A DNA stretch of 64,000 bases from Hydractinia symbiolongicarpus (lineage: Eukaryota > Cnidaria > Hydrozoa > Anthoathecata > Hydractiniidae), in assembly GCF_029227915.1 (NCBI RefSeq), contig NC_079888.1, positions 13,129,001 to 13,193,000 of the forward strand, written 5' to 3'. Under the pieces are notes generated by a model. That model was not told the DNA's origin and ran no database searches. It was given only the letters and a program-made list of their open reading frames with translations. Of this stretch, positions 33,502-42,661 are shown one piece after another. A program made the position numbers and the translations under genes. Within the stretch, counting starts at the first letter, position 1; the number at the start of each line of letters is the position of its first letter.

Positions 33502-33577
33502 GCGGTACCTAGAGTCGCCACCTGAGTACAAGCCTTAATTTTATGTATCCTGTATGGCCTATAAAATATATGGTTTT

Positions 33578-34156
33578 TTAATCCTCGCTCAGCAACCATT
33601 CTTTCTTGAAGTCCCCGTACCAACATTCTGTAATATGTCCCTGAGGGTAGTAGTATTTACCTTGTACATACACCGATGAAATAGCCAGGATTGCACTGAC
33701 TTGCCAGGGTACATCGTAAGGTACCGGCATACCATGGAATTTAGTAGTTATTGCATCCCTGTGATATTTGAGTTTAGCGTTCACATAACGGTCCTTTTTC
33801 ACGGGCTCTGTCGTCAATTGTTCAGAAATCACTTCTCGATCTTGGACCAGATTTGACGATACTTCGCAATCCAATCAGGGTACTCTTCGAAATCAAGACT
33901 CATCGCCGGTACTGCATTGGCGTTGTACCGGATGACCCCATGTGGGGACCAGATTTTGGGCGTCTTTACCCTCAAGGCAACCACGAGGTCTCGTGTATGG
34001 TAGCCTATAATGTACCGATTATCCTTACCTCTGTTAGCAGGAATGGGATCTGACACCGTCAGATAATCCACGTTGACATCGTTGATGTCTGTAGAGGTAG
34101 TAGCAAATGAGTAGAATAATTTAGGGTTGACAAGCTCATTCTCAAATTGTAGTATC
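33578..34156 (-). pseudogene. R1 protein of the R block, frameshift (B1)
   Basis: Two overlapping frames: 34156-33829 (DYLTVSDPIPANRGKDNRYI, WSPHGVIRYNANAVPAMSLD) and 33874-33578 (PVKKDRYVNAKLKYHRDA, KFHGMPVPYDVPWQ, WYGDFKKEWLLSED). The B2 copy (63583-64000) has the same frame change at the same place. The B2 ATG is ATA here. No known domain recognized. The second half has no good start of its own, so one protein with a frameshift is more likely than two. Confidence 0.5.
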
Positions 34157-34160
34157 TTGT

Positions 34161-34346
34161 TTATTGTATTTCAAACGACTTCAGAGAATTGCATGTCATT
34201 GTACATACGCAACCACCGCCGTTACACGTGATACATTCATGATAACAGTACCAACACAATAATTTACCATTTACCAAGGACCTCCGGCCACAGGTACACC
34301 TATCATACGCATCGAGTACCCGTTCACAGTCCTTACATTGTTCCAT
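34161..34346 (-). CDS. R2: Cys-rich 61-aa protein (B1)
   Basis: MEQCKDCERVLDAYDRCTCG and later CWYC, CITC, CVC and CNSL give at least ten cysteines in CxxC/CxC pairs, a small zinc-binding protein. It is nearly identical to 63392-63577. The start overlaps the end of R3. Function unknown; DNA or protein binding is possible. Confidence 0.6.
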   Translation of the reverse strand: MEQCKDCERVLDAYDRCTCGRRSLVNGKLLCWYCYHECITCNGGGCVCTMTCNSLKSFEIQ

Positions 34347-34352
34347 TTTATC

Positions 34353-34487
34353 TTATGAGTCCGATTCCAAGGTATAGAGACGAACCTCTAAATTCTTAAT
34401 CCTTCGCCCATTCTCCTTCTCCGATTCTTCCGATAATGCTAATGCCATAAGTGGGAGAGAGATACCAATACCGGCCATAAAGGTCAT
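34353..34487 (-). CDS. R3: small single-span membrane protein (B1)
   Basis: From ATG at 34487: MTFMAGIGISLPLMALALSE, a membrane segment, then a charged helix (EESEKENGRRIKNLEVRLYT). The frame is open further upstream to a TTG at 34538, adding CVNCQ; no ATG supports that. The copy at 63251-63385 is almost identical. Role unknown. Confidence 0.5.
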   Translation of the reverse strand: MTFMAGIGISLPLMALALSEESEKENGRRIKNLEVRLYTLESDS

Positions 34488-34556
34488 GAATGACGCAGTT
34501 CCATTTATATCGAATTTTGATTGACAGTTGACGCACAATTTATTATAGTAGTATTT

Positions 34557-34924
34557 TTATCCTACAACAAGGTTGTAAGATAACCTTGGATTCAAGACAA
34601 TCCCAGGAATTCCTTTTGCGTCAGGCCACCCCCCAAATCTGACGAGGCGTCTCCAGTGTGGAGCAGGCCCTCCTTTATAGCGCCTTTTCAACAACCACAG
34701 CGACATTTCGTACGCACTGTCATACACCTTCCGCTCTTCCGCATAAGCCAAACAGCACGCATCTCCACTAATATAGCCCTCGTACAATTACTCACCGCAG
34801 ATTTTCTTTGACATGAAAGATGCCAGTTTTCTCTGTGTGTTTTGTACTCACCTATGGGGGTGTATCTCATGGGGCACCTCACTTTGTCGCATACTTCTAT
34901 AGAGCACCAGTAACAGTGCACCAT
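34557..34924 (-). pseudogene. R4 protein, frameshifted (B1)
   Basis: ATG at 34924 starts MVHCYWCSIEVCDKVRCP, a Cys-rich segment. The frame then closes, and another frame (34787-34557) carries YEGYISGDACCLAYAEERKV and LLKRRYKGG. The B2 copy (62868-63146) has the second half open with a different N-terminus. A Cys-rich N-terminus joined to the second half by a frameshift is the simplest reading. Confidence 0.4.
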
Positions 34925-35030
34925 TTTATATACATTCCAACAAGGTCTGAAGATTGCCAAGTTTGACTGTGCATGCGTTGATTATCACTACAGGCTGTGC
35001 TAGATATTTACTCATTTATGTTTGATATAA

Positions 35031-35038
35031 TGACGTCA
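35031..35038. promoter_or_regulatory. TGACGTCA palindrome (CRE/ATF-like) upstream of R block
   Basis: A perfect 8-bp CRE-type site about 107 bp upstream of the R4 start on the minus strand. Two more lie between PolB and the R block in B2 (62550-62557, 62641-62648). Binding by host bZIP factors is inferred from the motif only. Confidence 0.4.
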
Positions 35039-35112
35039 TCACTTTATAGGGACATTACCCTACTCAAAACTGTATGGTAGGGGTATACCCTTGAATTCCA
35101 TGGCTCAACACC

Positions 35113-35117
35113 GCATG
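35113..35117. other. Target-site duplication of element A, left copy (GCATG)
   Basis: GCATG at 35113-35117 and 52048-52052 flank element A. The homologous empty site in the other arm of the inverted repeat (rc of about 54820-54840) has a single GCATG followed by GTACTGAATTTG, so the duplication is direct evidence of insertion. Polintons usually duplicate 6 bp; here 5 match exactly. Confidence 0.85.
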
Positions 35118-35329
35118 ACACAATGAAAGTGGAGCTCTCTAGGACACTCACCGTTTTTCACTCAAAACCCCAATTTCAAGGGTCTGAGACAGCACTGTTT
35201 CCTCGCTATATTGATCCTCTACGCAAAGGGTCAATACCGCGGGCAATTACCGCTGTGCTGCAGCACTCTCGTACGAACGCAATGTTGTCACCCTGGTTGG
35301 GGTCACAACATAAAATAAAATGTCCAGTG
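35118..35329. repeat. Left terminal inverted repeat of element A
   Basis: 212 bp almost identical, inverted, to 51834-52047. It ends just after the ATGTCCAGT that starts the leader frame, so the TIR includes upstream sequence and start codon. It contains a near-hairpin (35284-35309) of the GTTGTCACCC/GGGTCACAAC type. Confidence 0.93.
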
Positions 35330-35634
35330 TCCCAGAAAATTTTCCAACATATAATAAAGCAATGAGTTTCTTTAGAAATGCAATTAGTAAATTATATAGC
35401 GCTGTATCTGCACCAGTGGCAGCAACACGTGATGCACTCGCAGGGAGACTGCAGAGTGTACGAAACACTGCTTCTTTATTATACCACAAGGCTAAGGAGA
35501 GGCTTGGTTACGGTCAAGCCTTGAAAGCCACCGTTGAAGACGCTGCTGTGGAAGAAGAACAAGTGGAAGAAGTGGATCACAGTGCTGTTGAAACGGAAGG
35601 TGGATTTGATGGTATATCGACATTTCCGAAGTGA
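35320..35634 (+). CDS. PolB leader frame (element A)
   Basis: 104 codons from the ATG inside the TIR. A second ATG at 35362 is preceded by TATAATAAAG as in B2 and may be the true start. It reads MSFFRNAISKLYSAVSAPVA then AATRDALAGRLQSVRNT, matching the first residues of the B2 polymerase protein (MSWFKNAISKTYNTVSAPV). An acidic tail follows. In B2 this leader is fused in frame to the polymerase; here the polymerase follows in another frame. It may represent a terminal-protein-like or structural N-terminal domain; function unknown. Confidence 0.6.
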   Translation: MSSVPENFPTYNKAMSFFRNAISKLYSAVSAPVAATRDALAGRLQSVRNTASLLYHKAKERLGYGQALKATVEDAAVEEEQVEEVDHSAVETEGGFDGISTFPK

Positions 35635-38600
35635 AGGAACACCAGAAGGTCAAGTGGTGAGTATTGAACAGTACCTGGATCAACAGAAACAACATGTGGA
35701 GAAAGTCATCACAGACTTGCAAAACACTAGACAGAATTGGAAGTTTCAACTGAATCTCGTGGTGGAGTTTGTGCACAGGGAAAATCCTTCTGACAAGTTC
35801 ACAAAACCAATATGGAGTGAAGCTGTCACAATCATGGAAGGAAGCGACATCGAAGAATTGATCGAAGAGATGTATAAAAGCCTGCTAAAACGCTTTGAAA
35901 TGACATCGGAGAAACTCAAAAAAAGCGACTACATCTTAAACCGAATCACGGAAATGACGTATCACTGCCACATGATTGACCTTATGAGAGGTAGATCATG
36001 GTTCAAGACACCCGAATGGCTACAAAAAAAGCACTGCATCATCAATCCCAAAAATGAAGACGAGCAGTGCTTCAAATGGGCTGTCATTGCAGCCCTCCAT
36101 TTTGATGGAATTGGAGCACATCCTGAGCGCATCTCGAAGCTCGAACCGTTTGTTGAACAGTACAATTGGAGTGGCATCGAGTTCCCAACTCCCAACACAC
36201 ACTGGAAAAAGTTTAAAAGGCAAAACCCCAACGTGGCGCTGAATGTCTACTTTTCTGAAGAAGATTTTCAGGTCAGACAGGCATATGTTTCGAAACACAA
36301 CACGACACGTAAAAAGGTGGCAGATGTGCTAATCATTCAAGAAGGAGGGAAAAAGCACTACGTTGCCATTAAAAGATACTCTGCGCTCATGCGCGGTTTA
36401 TCATCTAGACATCGAGGTGATCATTACTGTCGAAACTGCATGCACGGATTCCGCAGTCAAGAGACAAGAGACAATCACATGAAAGTGTGCATGGACCATG
36501 ATTTTTGCGAGATTGTCATGCCCGAAGAAGGAACAGTCCTCAAACACGAAGATGGGCAAAAGTCGCTCAGAATGCCATTTGTCATCTATGCAGACACAGA
36601 ATGTATCTTGGAACCTGTTCAAGGTTGTGATGGAGACCCTGAAAAATCACACACCAGAGACGTCAGCAAGCATGTGGCTTCAGGATATGCCTTCATAACC
36701 AAATTTGCACATGGAGAAGTTGAAGAATCATCCGACTGCTATCGTGGAAAAGACTGCATGGAAAGGTTTTGTAAGGGACTGAGAGATCAAGTCAATAGAG
36801 CTATCAGACATCCACAGAAGAAGATGATCCCGTTGACACACGAAGAGAAAGAAGCCCACAAGTCTGCAAAAAGATGCTTCATTTGCAATGGGCTTTTCAA
36901 GAAGAACAACAAAGACATGACAATGCGCAAAGTTCGAGATCACTGTCACTACACTGGTCAGTATCGAGGAGCTGCACACAGTTCGTGCAACCTAAAATAT
37001 CGCATCCCCAACGAGATTCCGGTGGTCATGCACAATCGCTCACGGTATGACGATCACACCATCATCAAGCAACTGGCCAGGGAATTCAAAAGCCACGAGT
37101 TTGAATGTCTGGGTGAAAACAGCGAAAAATACATCAGCTTCTCCATCAAGCAATCCGTCACATTTCAAGGAAAAGACGGCGAACCGCTGAAGCAGATGAA
37201 GAAGAACAAGAAAACCAACCAAATGAAAGAAGTGGAAATCAACACGACCTGCAAAATCAAGTTCATCGACAGCTGCAGGTTCATGCAAAGCTCACTGTCA
37301 AGCCTTGTGGTTAATTTAGCTGGAACTAACAGTGAAAGTGTCTGCAACGACTGCAAATCAAACATGGAACTCATCGAGATTGACTCAGAGTACAAGGCGC
37401 AATTCAAGTGCCAAACCTGTTACTGCTCTTACAAGACGGTGGAATTGAATGAGCATTCCATGAAGAAGAAATTTTCCAACACATTCAAGCATGCAAAGGG
37501 CAATGACGAGCACTTTAGACTTTTGCTGCGTAAGGGTGTTTACCCCTACGAATACATGGATGCGTGGGAGCGTTTTGAAGAGACAGCACTTCTTCCAAAA
37601 GCACAATTTTACAGCAGCTTGAACCTTGAAAGCATCACCGAAAACGACTACAAGCATGCTCAAAAGGTGTGGAAGGCTTTCAACATCAAAAACCTTGGAG
37701 AGTACCACGATCTCTACGTGATGAGCGACACGCTTCTTTTAGCAGACGTTTTTGAAAATTTTCGAGACACTTGTCAAAACATCTACGAGCTTGATCCAGC
37801 GTATTTTTACACTGCTCCAGGCCTCGCATGGAAAGCAGCTCTTAAAGTGACTGGTCAAGTGCTCGAGCTTCTCACAGACATCGACATGCTACTGATGGTT
37901 GAAAAGGGGCTCAGAGGTGGTATTTGCCAAGCAATCAAGCGCCATGCTAAGGCAAACAATCCGTACATGGGGGGATTGTTTGATGTCAACCTGTTGATCT
38001 CGTATCTGCTGTACATCGATGCCAACAATCTGTACGGAGGTGCCATGTCAGAAAAGCTGCCAACACACGGCTTTAAGTGGCGTGAAGACCTCGAAAATTT
38101 TACTCAAGCTTTTATAGAAAATTATAAAAATGGAGATGATGGCTATTTTCTTAAAGTGGATGTCCACTACCCGAAAAAGCTGCACAAACTCCACAACGAC
38201 CTTCCATTCTTGCCTGAAAAGATGCGTCTGAACAACGACTGTGAAAAGTTGACATTCGCAAATTGCAGCAGGCACTGCAGCATGGATTGGTTCTCACCAA
38301 GGTGCACCGAGTCATTGAGTTCAAGCAAAGTGCTTGGCTGAAGCCCTACATTGACATGAACACAAAGCTGCGAAAGGATGCCAAAAATGACTTTGAGAAA
38401 GACTTTTTTAAGCTGATGAATAATAGCGTGTTTGGCAAGACCATGGAGAACGTTCGCAAGCACCGTGACATCAAACTGGTGACAACGGAATGGAGGCGCA
38501 AGAAGCTCGCATCAGCTCCAAACTATCACAGCACATCAAGATTTGACAAGAAATTTGTGGCAATGGAAATGAACAAAGTGAAGGTCGTCATGAACAAACC

Positions 38601-39252
38601 TGTCTACCTCGGCCTCTCCATCTTGGACTTGAGCAAACTCACGATGTATGAGTTTCACTATGACTACATCAAGCCGAAGTTTGGTGCAGGCGCAGAGCTT
38701 TGCTACATGGACACAGATAGTTTCGTCTACCACATCAAAACAGACGATGTCTATAAAGATATCGCAGGTGACGTTGAATCAAGGTTTGACACATCGAATT
38801 ACAGTCCCGAAGACAAACGTCCCTTGCCTATTGGCAAAAACAAGAAAAAATTGTGCTTAATGAAGGATGTACTTGGTGGCAAAATCATGATCGAATTTAT
38901 TGCATTGAGGTCAAAAATGTATGCGTACAAGACACTCGAAGGATACGTGGAAAAGAAGGCAAAAGGTACAAAAAAGTGTGTCGTCAAGAAACAGATCACG
39001 TTCGCAGACTATTTGAACAGCCTGCAGACCTGTCAAAATTTGTATCGCACGCAACTGAGATTTACCAGTCGAAAACACGAGATTTTCACCGAAAAGCTGA
39101 ACAAAATTGCGCTGAGTTTTGATGATGACAAGCGACTTCAAGCTCAAGGTGGGTTCACCTTTGCACATGGAAGCAGTCCTGGATTAGTTTGCAAGCAAGA
39201 ATTGCTCGCCAGGGTGTGGCATCCCGACCATGTTAAACCATGGATGTTTTGA
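35534..39252 (+). pseudogene. Protein-primed-type DNA polymerase B (element A)
   Basis: Two frames: 35534-38341 and 38263-39252, with a frameshift at about 38255 and an unclear junction to the leader near 35600. The N-terminal region has the conserved INPKNEDEQCFKWAVIAALH block and a C2H2-like finger (CRNCMHGF). The exonuclease shows YADTEC (about 36586), HNRSRYDDH and YVMSDTLLLADVF. The polymerase shows DANNLYGG (motif A, about 38018), NNSVFGK (motif B, about 38419) and YMDTDS (motif C, about 38704). All catalytic residues are visible, but the frameshift lies between motifs A and B. Known role: replication of the element from its ends. B2 carries a different PolB type. Confidence 0.88.
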
Positions 39253-39286
39253 GTCTCGCGGCTTTAAAAATTTATAAAAAATAAAA

Positions 39287-39934
39287 ATGATGAACGACAT
39301 AAGCCTCACTATAGCAATAATTCTTCCGTACGTCTTGATCATGCTCTGCTTTTTGCGCTATAGAAGGCTTCTAATAAAGATGAGCGAGATTACAGCTATA
39401 TTTGATGTTGTAGACACACCTGCGGAAGCCTTTCAACCCAAAGAAAAACCTATCGACAAACGTCAAGCTTTGAAAGAAGCTATACGCAAAGGCAAACAGC
39501 ATCTCTTGCCGAAGAAATGTACTGAAGGATTTATCGACAAAGCTCCTGAGGAGGCAATCGAAAAAGCGTACGCCGACTATGTTCAACGTGAAATTCACGA
39601 GAAGGGAGAAAAGACCGCCAAGGCACTATCTTCACATGTGATTAGCATGTACGCGAAGGCCGTAGGTAATGTTGTTCAACTCGATAGTGCGGAGGGTCTG
39701 AAAAAGGACATCGAGGAAGATCCGATTATCAAGGACTCCATGGCAGATTTGGGGATCCTCGTCTACCACGCCTTTGGAAAATTTCTAGCGCCACTATTGG
39801 TTGCTGCTCATACCATTAATCACACTCAGCTCTTCGTGAAGTCCAAGATAGATGAAAAGCAAGAGCACGAACAGCAAGAAGAAGATGGGGAACAGTCTTT
39901 CGAAGTTTCATGGTTATGCCCAGATTTGTCGTGA
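39287..39934 (+). CDS. Membrane-anchored protein of unknown function (215 aa)
   Basis: ATG at 39287 after AATAAAA. An N-terminal membrane segment (LTIAIILPYVLIMLCFLRY) is followed by FDVVDTPAEAF, a Lys-rich region with HLLPKKCTEGFIDKAPEEAI, and a C-terminal hydrophobic stretch (LGILVYHAFGKFLAPLLVAA). Homologues: 57345-57929 (B2, intact) and 183-410 (C). It always precedes the small basic membrane protein. No known domain; a virion membrane or entry-related role is possible but unsupported. Confidence 0.65.
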   Translation: MMNDISLTIAIILPYVLIMLCFLRYRRLLIKMSEITAIFDVVDTPAEAFQPKEKPIDKRQALKEAIRKGKQHLLPKKCTEGFIDKAPEEAIEKAYADYVQREIHEKGEKTAKALSSHVISMYAKAVGNVVQLDSAEGLKKDIEEDPIIKDSMADLGILVYHAFGKFLAPLLVAAHTINHTQLFVKSKIDEKQEHEQQEEDGEQSFEVSWLCPDLS

Positions 39935-40049
39935 AATTATTGATCGTGTAATCAAAGGGGAATAGGCATAACAAGAGCACGGTACACAGATTGGTGCAGC
40001 ATTTACGGTGACTCACGCGGTTGGGTAATCCTGACACCAGAAGTGATTT

Positions 40050-40071
40050 TTGTACGTCTCACGACTTACAA
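40050..40071. terminator. Stem-loop before the small basic protein gene (A)
   Basis: Arms 40050-40058 and 40063-40071 pair with one mismatch around a 4-base loop, directly upstream of the ATG at 40077. It is at the same position as the B1 and B2 hairpins though their arm sequences differ. Confidence 0.5.
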
Positions 40072-40076
40072 GATAA

Positions 40077-40466
40077 ATGAGTGAAGAACAAACACAATCT
40101 AACCAAGTCATAACCAAGAAGAATGAGGGTCGTGTTGCTGCTGGCAAGAGACTTGCTGAATGGAACCGTAAGAACAAGGCCAAGTTGAAGCAAGTACCTG
40201 CTCAGGTCGAGACAAGTAAGAATTCAAGTACCTCAGCAAGTACTTCACAAGAGGGTCAGGAACTTGTCGCAAGTCCTCACAAGTTCAGTGCATATCTCTA
40301 TGTCGCTGGAGGTCTCGCTGCCGTACTTACCGCTTGCGTGGCAGTCTATTACATACGTGGCAGCGCGGAACATAGTTCCAAGAAGCCTGCTGAAACCGTC
40401 TCCACAGGAGTACGTGCGTCTCAGCAGCACACACGAGAGCACACGCGAGAGCCTTCGAAACCCTAA
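40077..40466 (+). CDS. Small basic single-span membrane protein (129 aa)
   Basis: ATG after AGATAA. The N-terminus is basic (NEGRVAAGKRLAEWNRKNKA), then a Ser-rich spacer, one membrane span (YLYVAGGLAAVLTACVAVYY) and a polar tail. Homologues are broken in B1 (25123-25476), B2 (56962-57307) and C (425-540). The GRVAxGxxLA motif is constant. A DNA-binding or membrane-anchored core protein is conceivable; function unknown. Confidence 0.65.
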   Translation: MSEEQTQSNQVITKKNEGRVAAGKRLAEWNRKNKAKLKQVPAQVETSKNSSTSASTSQEGQELVASPHKFSAYLYVAGGLAAVLTACVAVYYIRGSAEHSSKKPAETVSTGVRASQQHTREHTREPSKP

Positions 40467-40501
40467 ATTGACATTTTCAAGATGCGATAAACCTATAATA
40501 A

Positions 40502-40744
40502 ATGAGCAGCAAAGAGTATCAGAAAGAAATAGTCGATTCCTTGTGGGAATCTGTCAGACTAGTATCCTATACTATTGTCTTGGCGCTAGGCGCGAAAAAG
40601 GCTCTGGGAGTTTCTAGACCAGGGGCTAAGATGGACATGGAGGACGGCTTGAAGCTCGCTGGCTATATGACAGGAGCGATATTATTCGACGATTACGCGA
40701 TAAAACAAGGGTGGTATAAGCGTTCCATGATGCCTCCGAAGTAA
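40502..40744 (+). CDS. 80-residue conserved Polinton protein (A)
   Basis: ATG after CTATAATAA. It contains VDSLWESVRLVSYTIVLALG and MEDGLKLAGYMTGAILFDDY then KQGWYKRSMMPPK. It is nearly identical in length and sequence to 56706-56948 (B2, intact) and 25514-25773 (B1). Moderately hydrophobic, perhaps two short membrane helices. Strong conservation next to the ATPase suggests a core morphogenesis role (inference). Confidence 0.7.
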   Translation: MSSKEYQKEIVDSLWESVRLVSYTIVLALGAKKALGVSRPGAKMDMEDGLKLAGYMTGAILFDDYAIKQGWYKRSMMPPK

Positions 40745-40764
40745 CTGTCTAGCTCAGAATAAAT

Positions 40765-41373
40765 ATGACTCTAGACATTGTCAAAGACCCGCATACGGCA
40801 ATCTTCACTGGACCGACAAGTTGTGGCAAGACGCAGCGTGTCCTGGATTTGCTTGAGAACGAGTATAGGCAGCATTTTGACAACATTGTCATTCTCTGCC
40901 CTACAATCCGCTGGAACAAGACCTATCTCGAGAGATCCTTGCTATGGAGGGACGACTACGTGGCTCTGATAGACCCCAAGGAGCAGCTGTTCGAGTGGAT
41001 CAAAGAACTGTCGTCGAAGCTGGCGAAAGAAGAGACGCTGTTCATCGTTGACGATATGATAGCCGACGAGAGTCTCGACAAAACTCGTGGTGCGTTGCTA
41101 GAACTAGCTGTTTCGGGTAGACACAGAACACATAGCTTCTGGCTACTAACACAAAGATATAAGAAGATCCCAATAACAATAAGGGATCAAATCAAACAGC
41201 TTTTTGTCTGGTATCCGAAGAATCGGAAGGAGCTCGAACTCATTCATGAAGAGAACGATGTAATTTCAAGTAGGGAAGAAATTTCCATTATTAAGGCTCA
41301 ACTCAAAAATTCCAAGCACGCTTGCTTGTACGTAAGACTGGAGCATCCTAGAAGTTACAAGATTGTTGGTTAG
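40765..41373 (+). CDS. Genome-packaging ATPase (A32-like)
   Basis: 202 residues. Walker A is GPTSCGKT at residues 16-23; the Walker B-like stretch is TLFIVDDM around residue 93. Then AVSGRHRTHSFWLLTQ, QLFVWYPKNRKELEL, and the tail HACLYVRLEHPRSYKI. It belongs to the FtsK/HerA-related packaging ATPases of Polintons and NCLDV-like viruses, which translocate DNA into capsids. The frame is intact. The short length is typical of Polinton ATPases. Confidence 0.85.
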   Translation: MTLDIVKDPHTAIFTGPTSCGKTQRVLDLLENEYRQHFDNIVILCPTIRWNKTYLERSLLWRDDYVALIDPKEQLFEWIKELSSKLAKEETLFIVDDMIADESLDKTRGALLELAVSGRHRTHSFWLLTQRYKKIPITIRDQIKQLFVWYPKNRKELELIHEENDVISSREEISIIKAQLKNSKHACLYVRLEHPRSYKIVG

Positions 41374-41394
41374 ACTCTTGACATATAAGAAAAG

Positions 41395-41577
41395 ATGAAT
41401 AATGAGAGCGTAATTAAAGCTGTGTATCAAGCTCTTTTGAGAGCCCATTCCAGACTAATAGATGCAGTGGATGATGACGCTGACAGCAAACTGGTAAACA
41501 CGACTCGGGATATTGAAGAGTTATGCAAAAAATATCCATGGCTTCCTCAGCTTAGTGTTGGTTATTGGACCTCGTAA
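41395..41577 (+). CDS. Unrecognized 60-aa protein
   Basis: ATG 21 bp after the ATPase stop, preceded by CATATAAGAAAAG like the two downstream genes. It reads SVIKAVYQALLRAHSRLIDA and acidic DDDADSK, ending LSVGYWTS. Probably helical. No homologue in B1 or B2. The promoter-like TATAAGAAA motif argues it is real. Confidence 0.5.
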   Translation: MNNESVIKAVYQALLRAHSRLIDAVDDDADSKLVNTTRDIEELCKKYPWLPQLSVGYWTS

Positions 41578-41637
41578 TTTTGTGACTTTTTTCGAATCAC
41601 AAAAAAACTGTGGTTGAGCCTTGGCGTGTATAAGAAA
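41569..41637. repeat. Intergenic repeat with stem-loop and TATAAGAAA, copy 1
   Basis: 69 bp nearly identical to 42593-42660. It contains a hairpin (arms TTTTGTGA 41578-41585 and TCACAAAA 41597-41604) at the end of the 60-aa gene and the TATAAGAAA motif just before the next ATG. It thus combines a putative transcript end and a promoter. Confidence 0.8.
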
Positions 41638-41638
41638 T

Positions 41639-42475
41639 ATGTCTTCTCAACTTGGCCTGTGCAACGCCGTGCCTGCTGGAGCGATCGAAAGCTTGTATGA
41701 CGAGCACTCGCAGCCGCGCTTCAAGCGTGCTGATCTTGGTAGATTTTTAGGGATCCGTAACATTGCGACGACTTACAGAGACGTAAAAACAACGCCTCGT
41801 CGTGATATAAAAGGGTTGCTTTTAAAGCAAACCTTTCAAGAACCAAAACATGCTAATCCTCACGATATGTTTGTGACACTAGGTGGAGCTCTTGAGATTG
41901 CAGACTGTTCTAGAAAACCTAAAGCCATCGAGCTTACCAAGTGGCTAGCGCGAAAAGGTATAGAAAAGCTGCAAGATGAAGTACGAGAGCAACGGCAAGC
42001 TATCGATGAAAAAGACGTAGCCATTGCGATCCTTGACGAAAATCTTGAAGACAGGGATAGACAACTTATGGTGCTGGAGGATGATCTTGAAGAAAAAGAT
42101 AGACAACTTGCGGTACAAGCGCAAGAAATCACGGGGCTACGACAGCGACATGTTCCACGTGCGCGAGATCCTCGAAAAGACAACGCGATCATGATTTACC
42201 GCAAGCATACTGCACCAGACGATGATCAGTGCCATCGTCTTCCCTACTACTGTGCACGTGTTCAAAGACGGAAAATCTCCACCAAAAGGAGATGGCTTAG
42301 GGACAACTATCCAAACTGTGAAGAGATTGTGGTCATCGATAATCCTAACGGGATGCACGCGTTCAATCGATTCGAAGAGGAAGGACACGTAGAACGGTAT
42401 CAATGCCACTTTCGACTCATCGATCTTACTTGCGACGATTTGTATGACCTGGGAGTGCCTGCGCTCGAAGACTAG
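41639..42475 (+). CDS. KilA/MSV199-like protein with coiled coil
   Basis: ATG at 41639 right after TATAAGAAAT (an upstream in-frame TTG at 41621 is unlikely). The N-terminal domain is FKRADLGRFLGIRNI, MFVTLGGALEIADCSRKPKA and IELTKWLARKGIEKLQDEV, like DNA-virus KilA-N/MSV199-type modules. A coiled coil of repeating DEKDxAIAILDENLEDRDRQ type follows. The C-terminus has RKDNAIMIYRKHT and FRLIDLTCDDLYDLGV. Such proteins bind DNA and regulate host or viral genes in NCLDVs. Homologues: 27294-27762 (B1) and 55439-56126 (B2), both broken. Confidence 0.7.
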   Translation: MSSQLGLCNAVPAGAIESLYDEHSQPRFKRADLGRFLGIRNIATTYRDVKTTPRRDIKGLLLKQTFQEPKHANPHDMFVTLGGALEIADCSRKPKAIELTKWLARKGIEKLQDEVREQRQAIDEKDVAIAILDENLEDRDRQLMVLEDDLEEKDRQLAVQAQEITGLRQRHVPRARDPRKDNAIMIYRKHTAPDDDQCHRLPYYCARVQRRKISTKRRWLRDNYPNCEEIVVIDNPNGMHAFNRFEEEGHVERYQCHFRLIDLTCDDLYDLGVPALED

Positions 42476-42487
42476 CGAGACTCAACT

Positions 42488-42515
42488 TTTTTGTAGCTTC
42501 ACGAGGCTACAAAAA
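42488..42515. terminator. Stem-loop after the KilA-like gene
   Basis: Perfect 10-bp arms TTTTTGTAGC (42488-42497) and GCTACAAAAA (42506-42515), 8-base loop, starting 13 bp after the stop codon. Confidence 0.65.
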
Positions 42516-42537
42516 TATTGTCAGCTTACCACTCCTT

Positions 42538-42588
42538 GACAAGGGGGTCGATATCGCCCCCCTTCATCCAGACACGCTATTACTGACC
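42538..42588 (+). pseudogene. Relic fragment of the BRO gene
   Basis: About 50 bp almost identical to 42869-42918 inside the following BRO gene (GGTCGATATCG and CTTCATCCAGACACG). It lies between the KilA-like gene and the second copy of the 69-bp intergenic repeat. This suggests a tandem duplication of the BRO unit followed by deletion. Confidence 0.8.
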
Positions 42589-42592
42589 TTAG

Positions 42593-42660
42593 ACCTCGTA
42601 ATTTTGTGACTTTTTTCGAATCACAAAAAAACTGTGGTTGAGCCTTGGGTGTATAAGAAA
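42593..42660. repeat. Intergenic repeat with stem-loop and TATAAGAAA, copy 2
   Basis: Second copy of the 41569-41637 repeat, with the same hairpin (42602-42609 and 42621-42628) and TATAAGAAAG directly before the BRO ATG. Confidence 0.8.
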
Positions 42661-42661
42661 G

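Larger units (their letters stand above)
24900..35071 (+). mobile_element. Polinton-like element B1, decayed, left end lost
   Basis: Gene order matches element A from the small basic membrane protein to the P1/P2 genes: ATPase, KilA-like, CxxC protein, integrase (minus), small membrane protein (minus), capsid protein (minus), coiled-coil/membrane protein, minor capsid (minus), P1/P2. A block of small minus-strand genes (R block) follows. No PolB is present. Most genes carry stops, frameshifts or deletions. The left boundary lies between the 107-bp repeats and 24922. The right boundary is the inverted-repeat junction at 35072. No terminal repeat was found. Confidence 0.8.

Noticed and set aside
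38255-38341. Programmed frameshift in the element A PolB
   Set aside because: No slippery sequence evident and the local similarity to related polymerases is also lost, so an indel is simpler.
41860-42192. Ser/Arg-rich minus-strand frame opposite the KilA-like gene
   Set aside because: Shadow of the coiled-coil coding sequence on the other strand.
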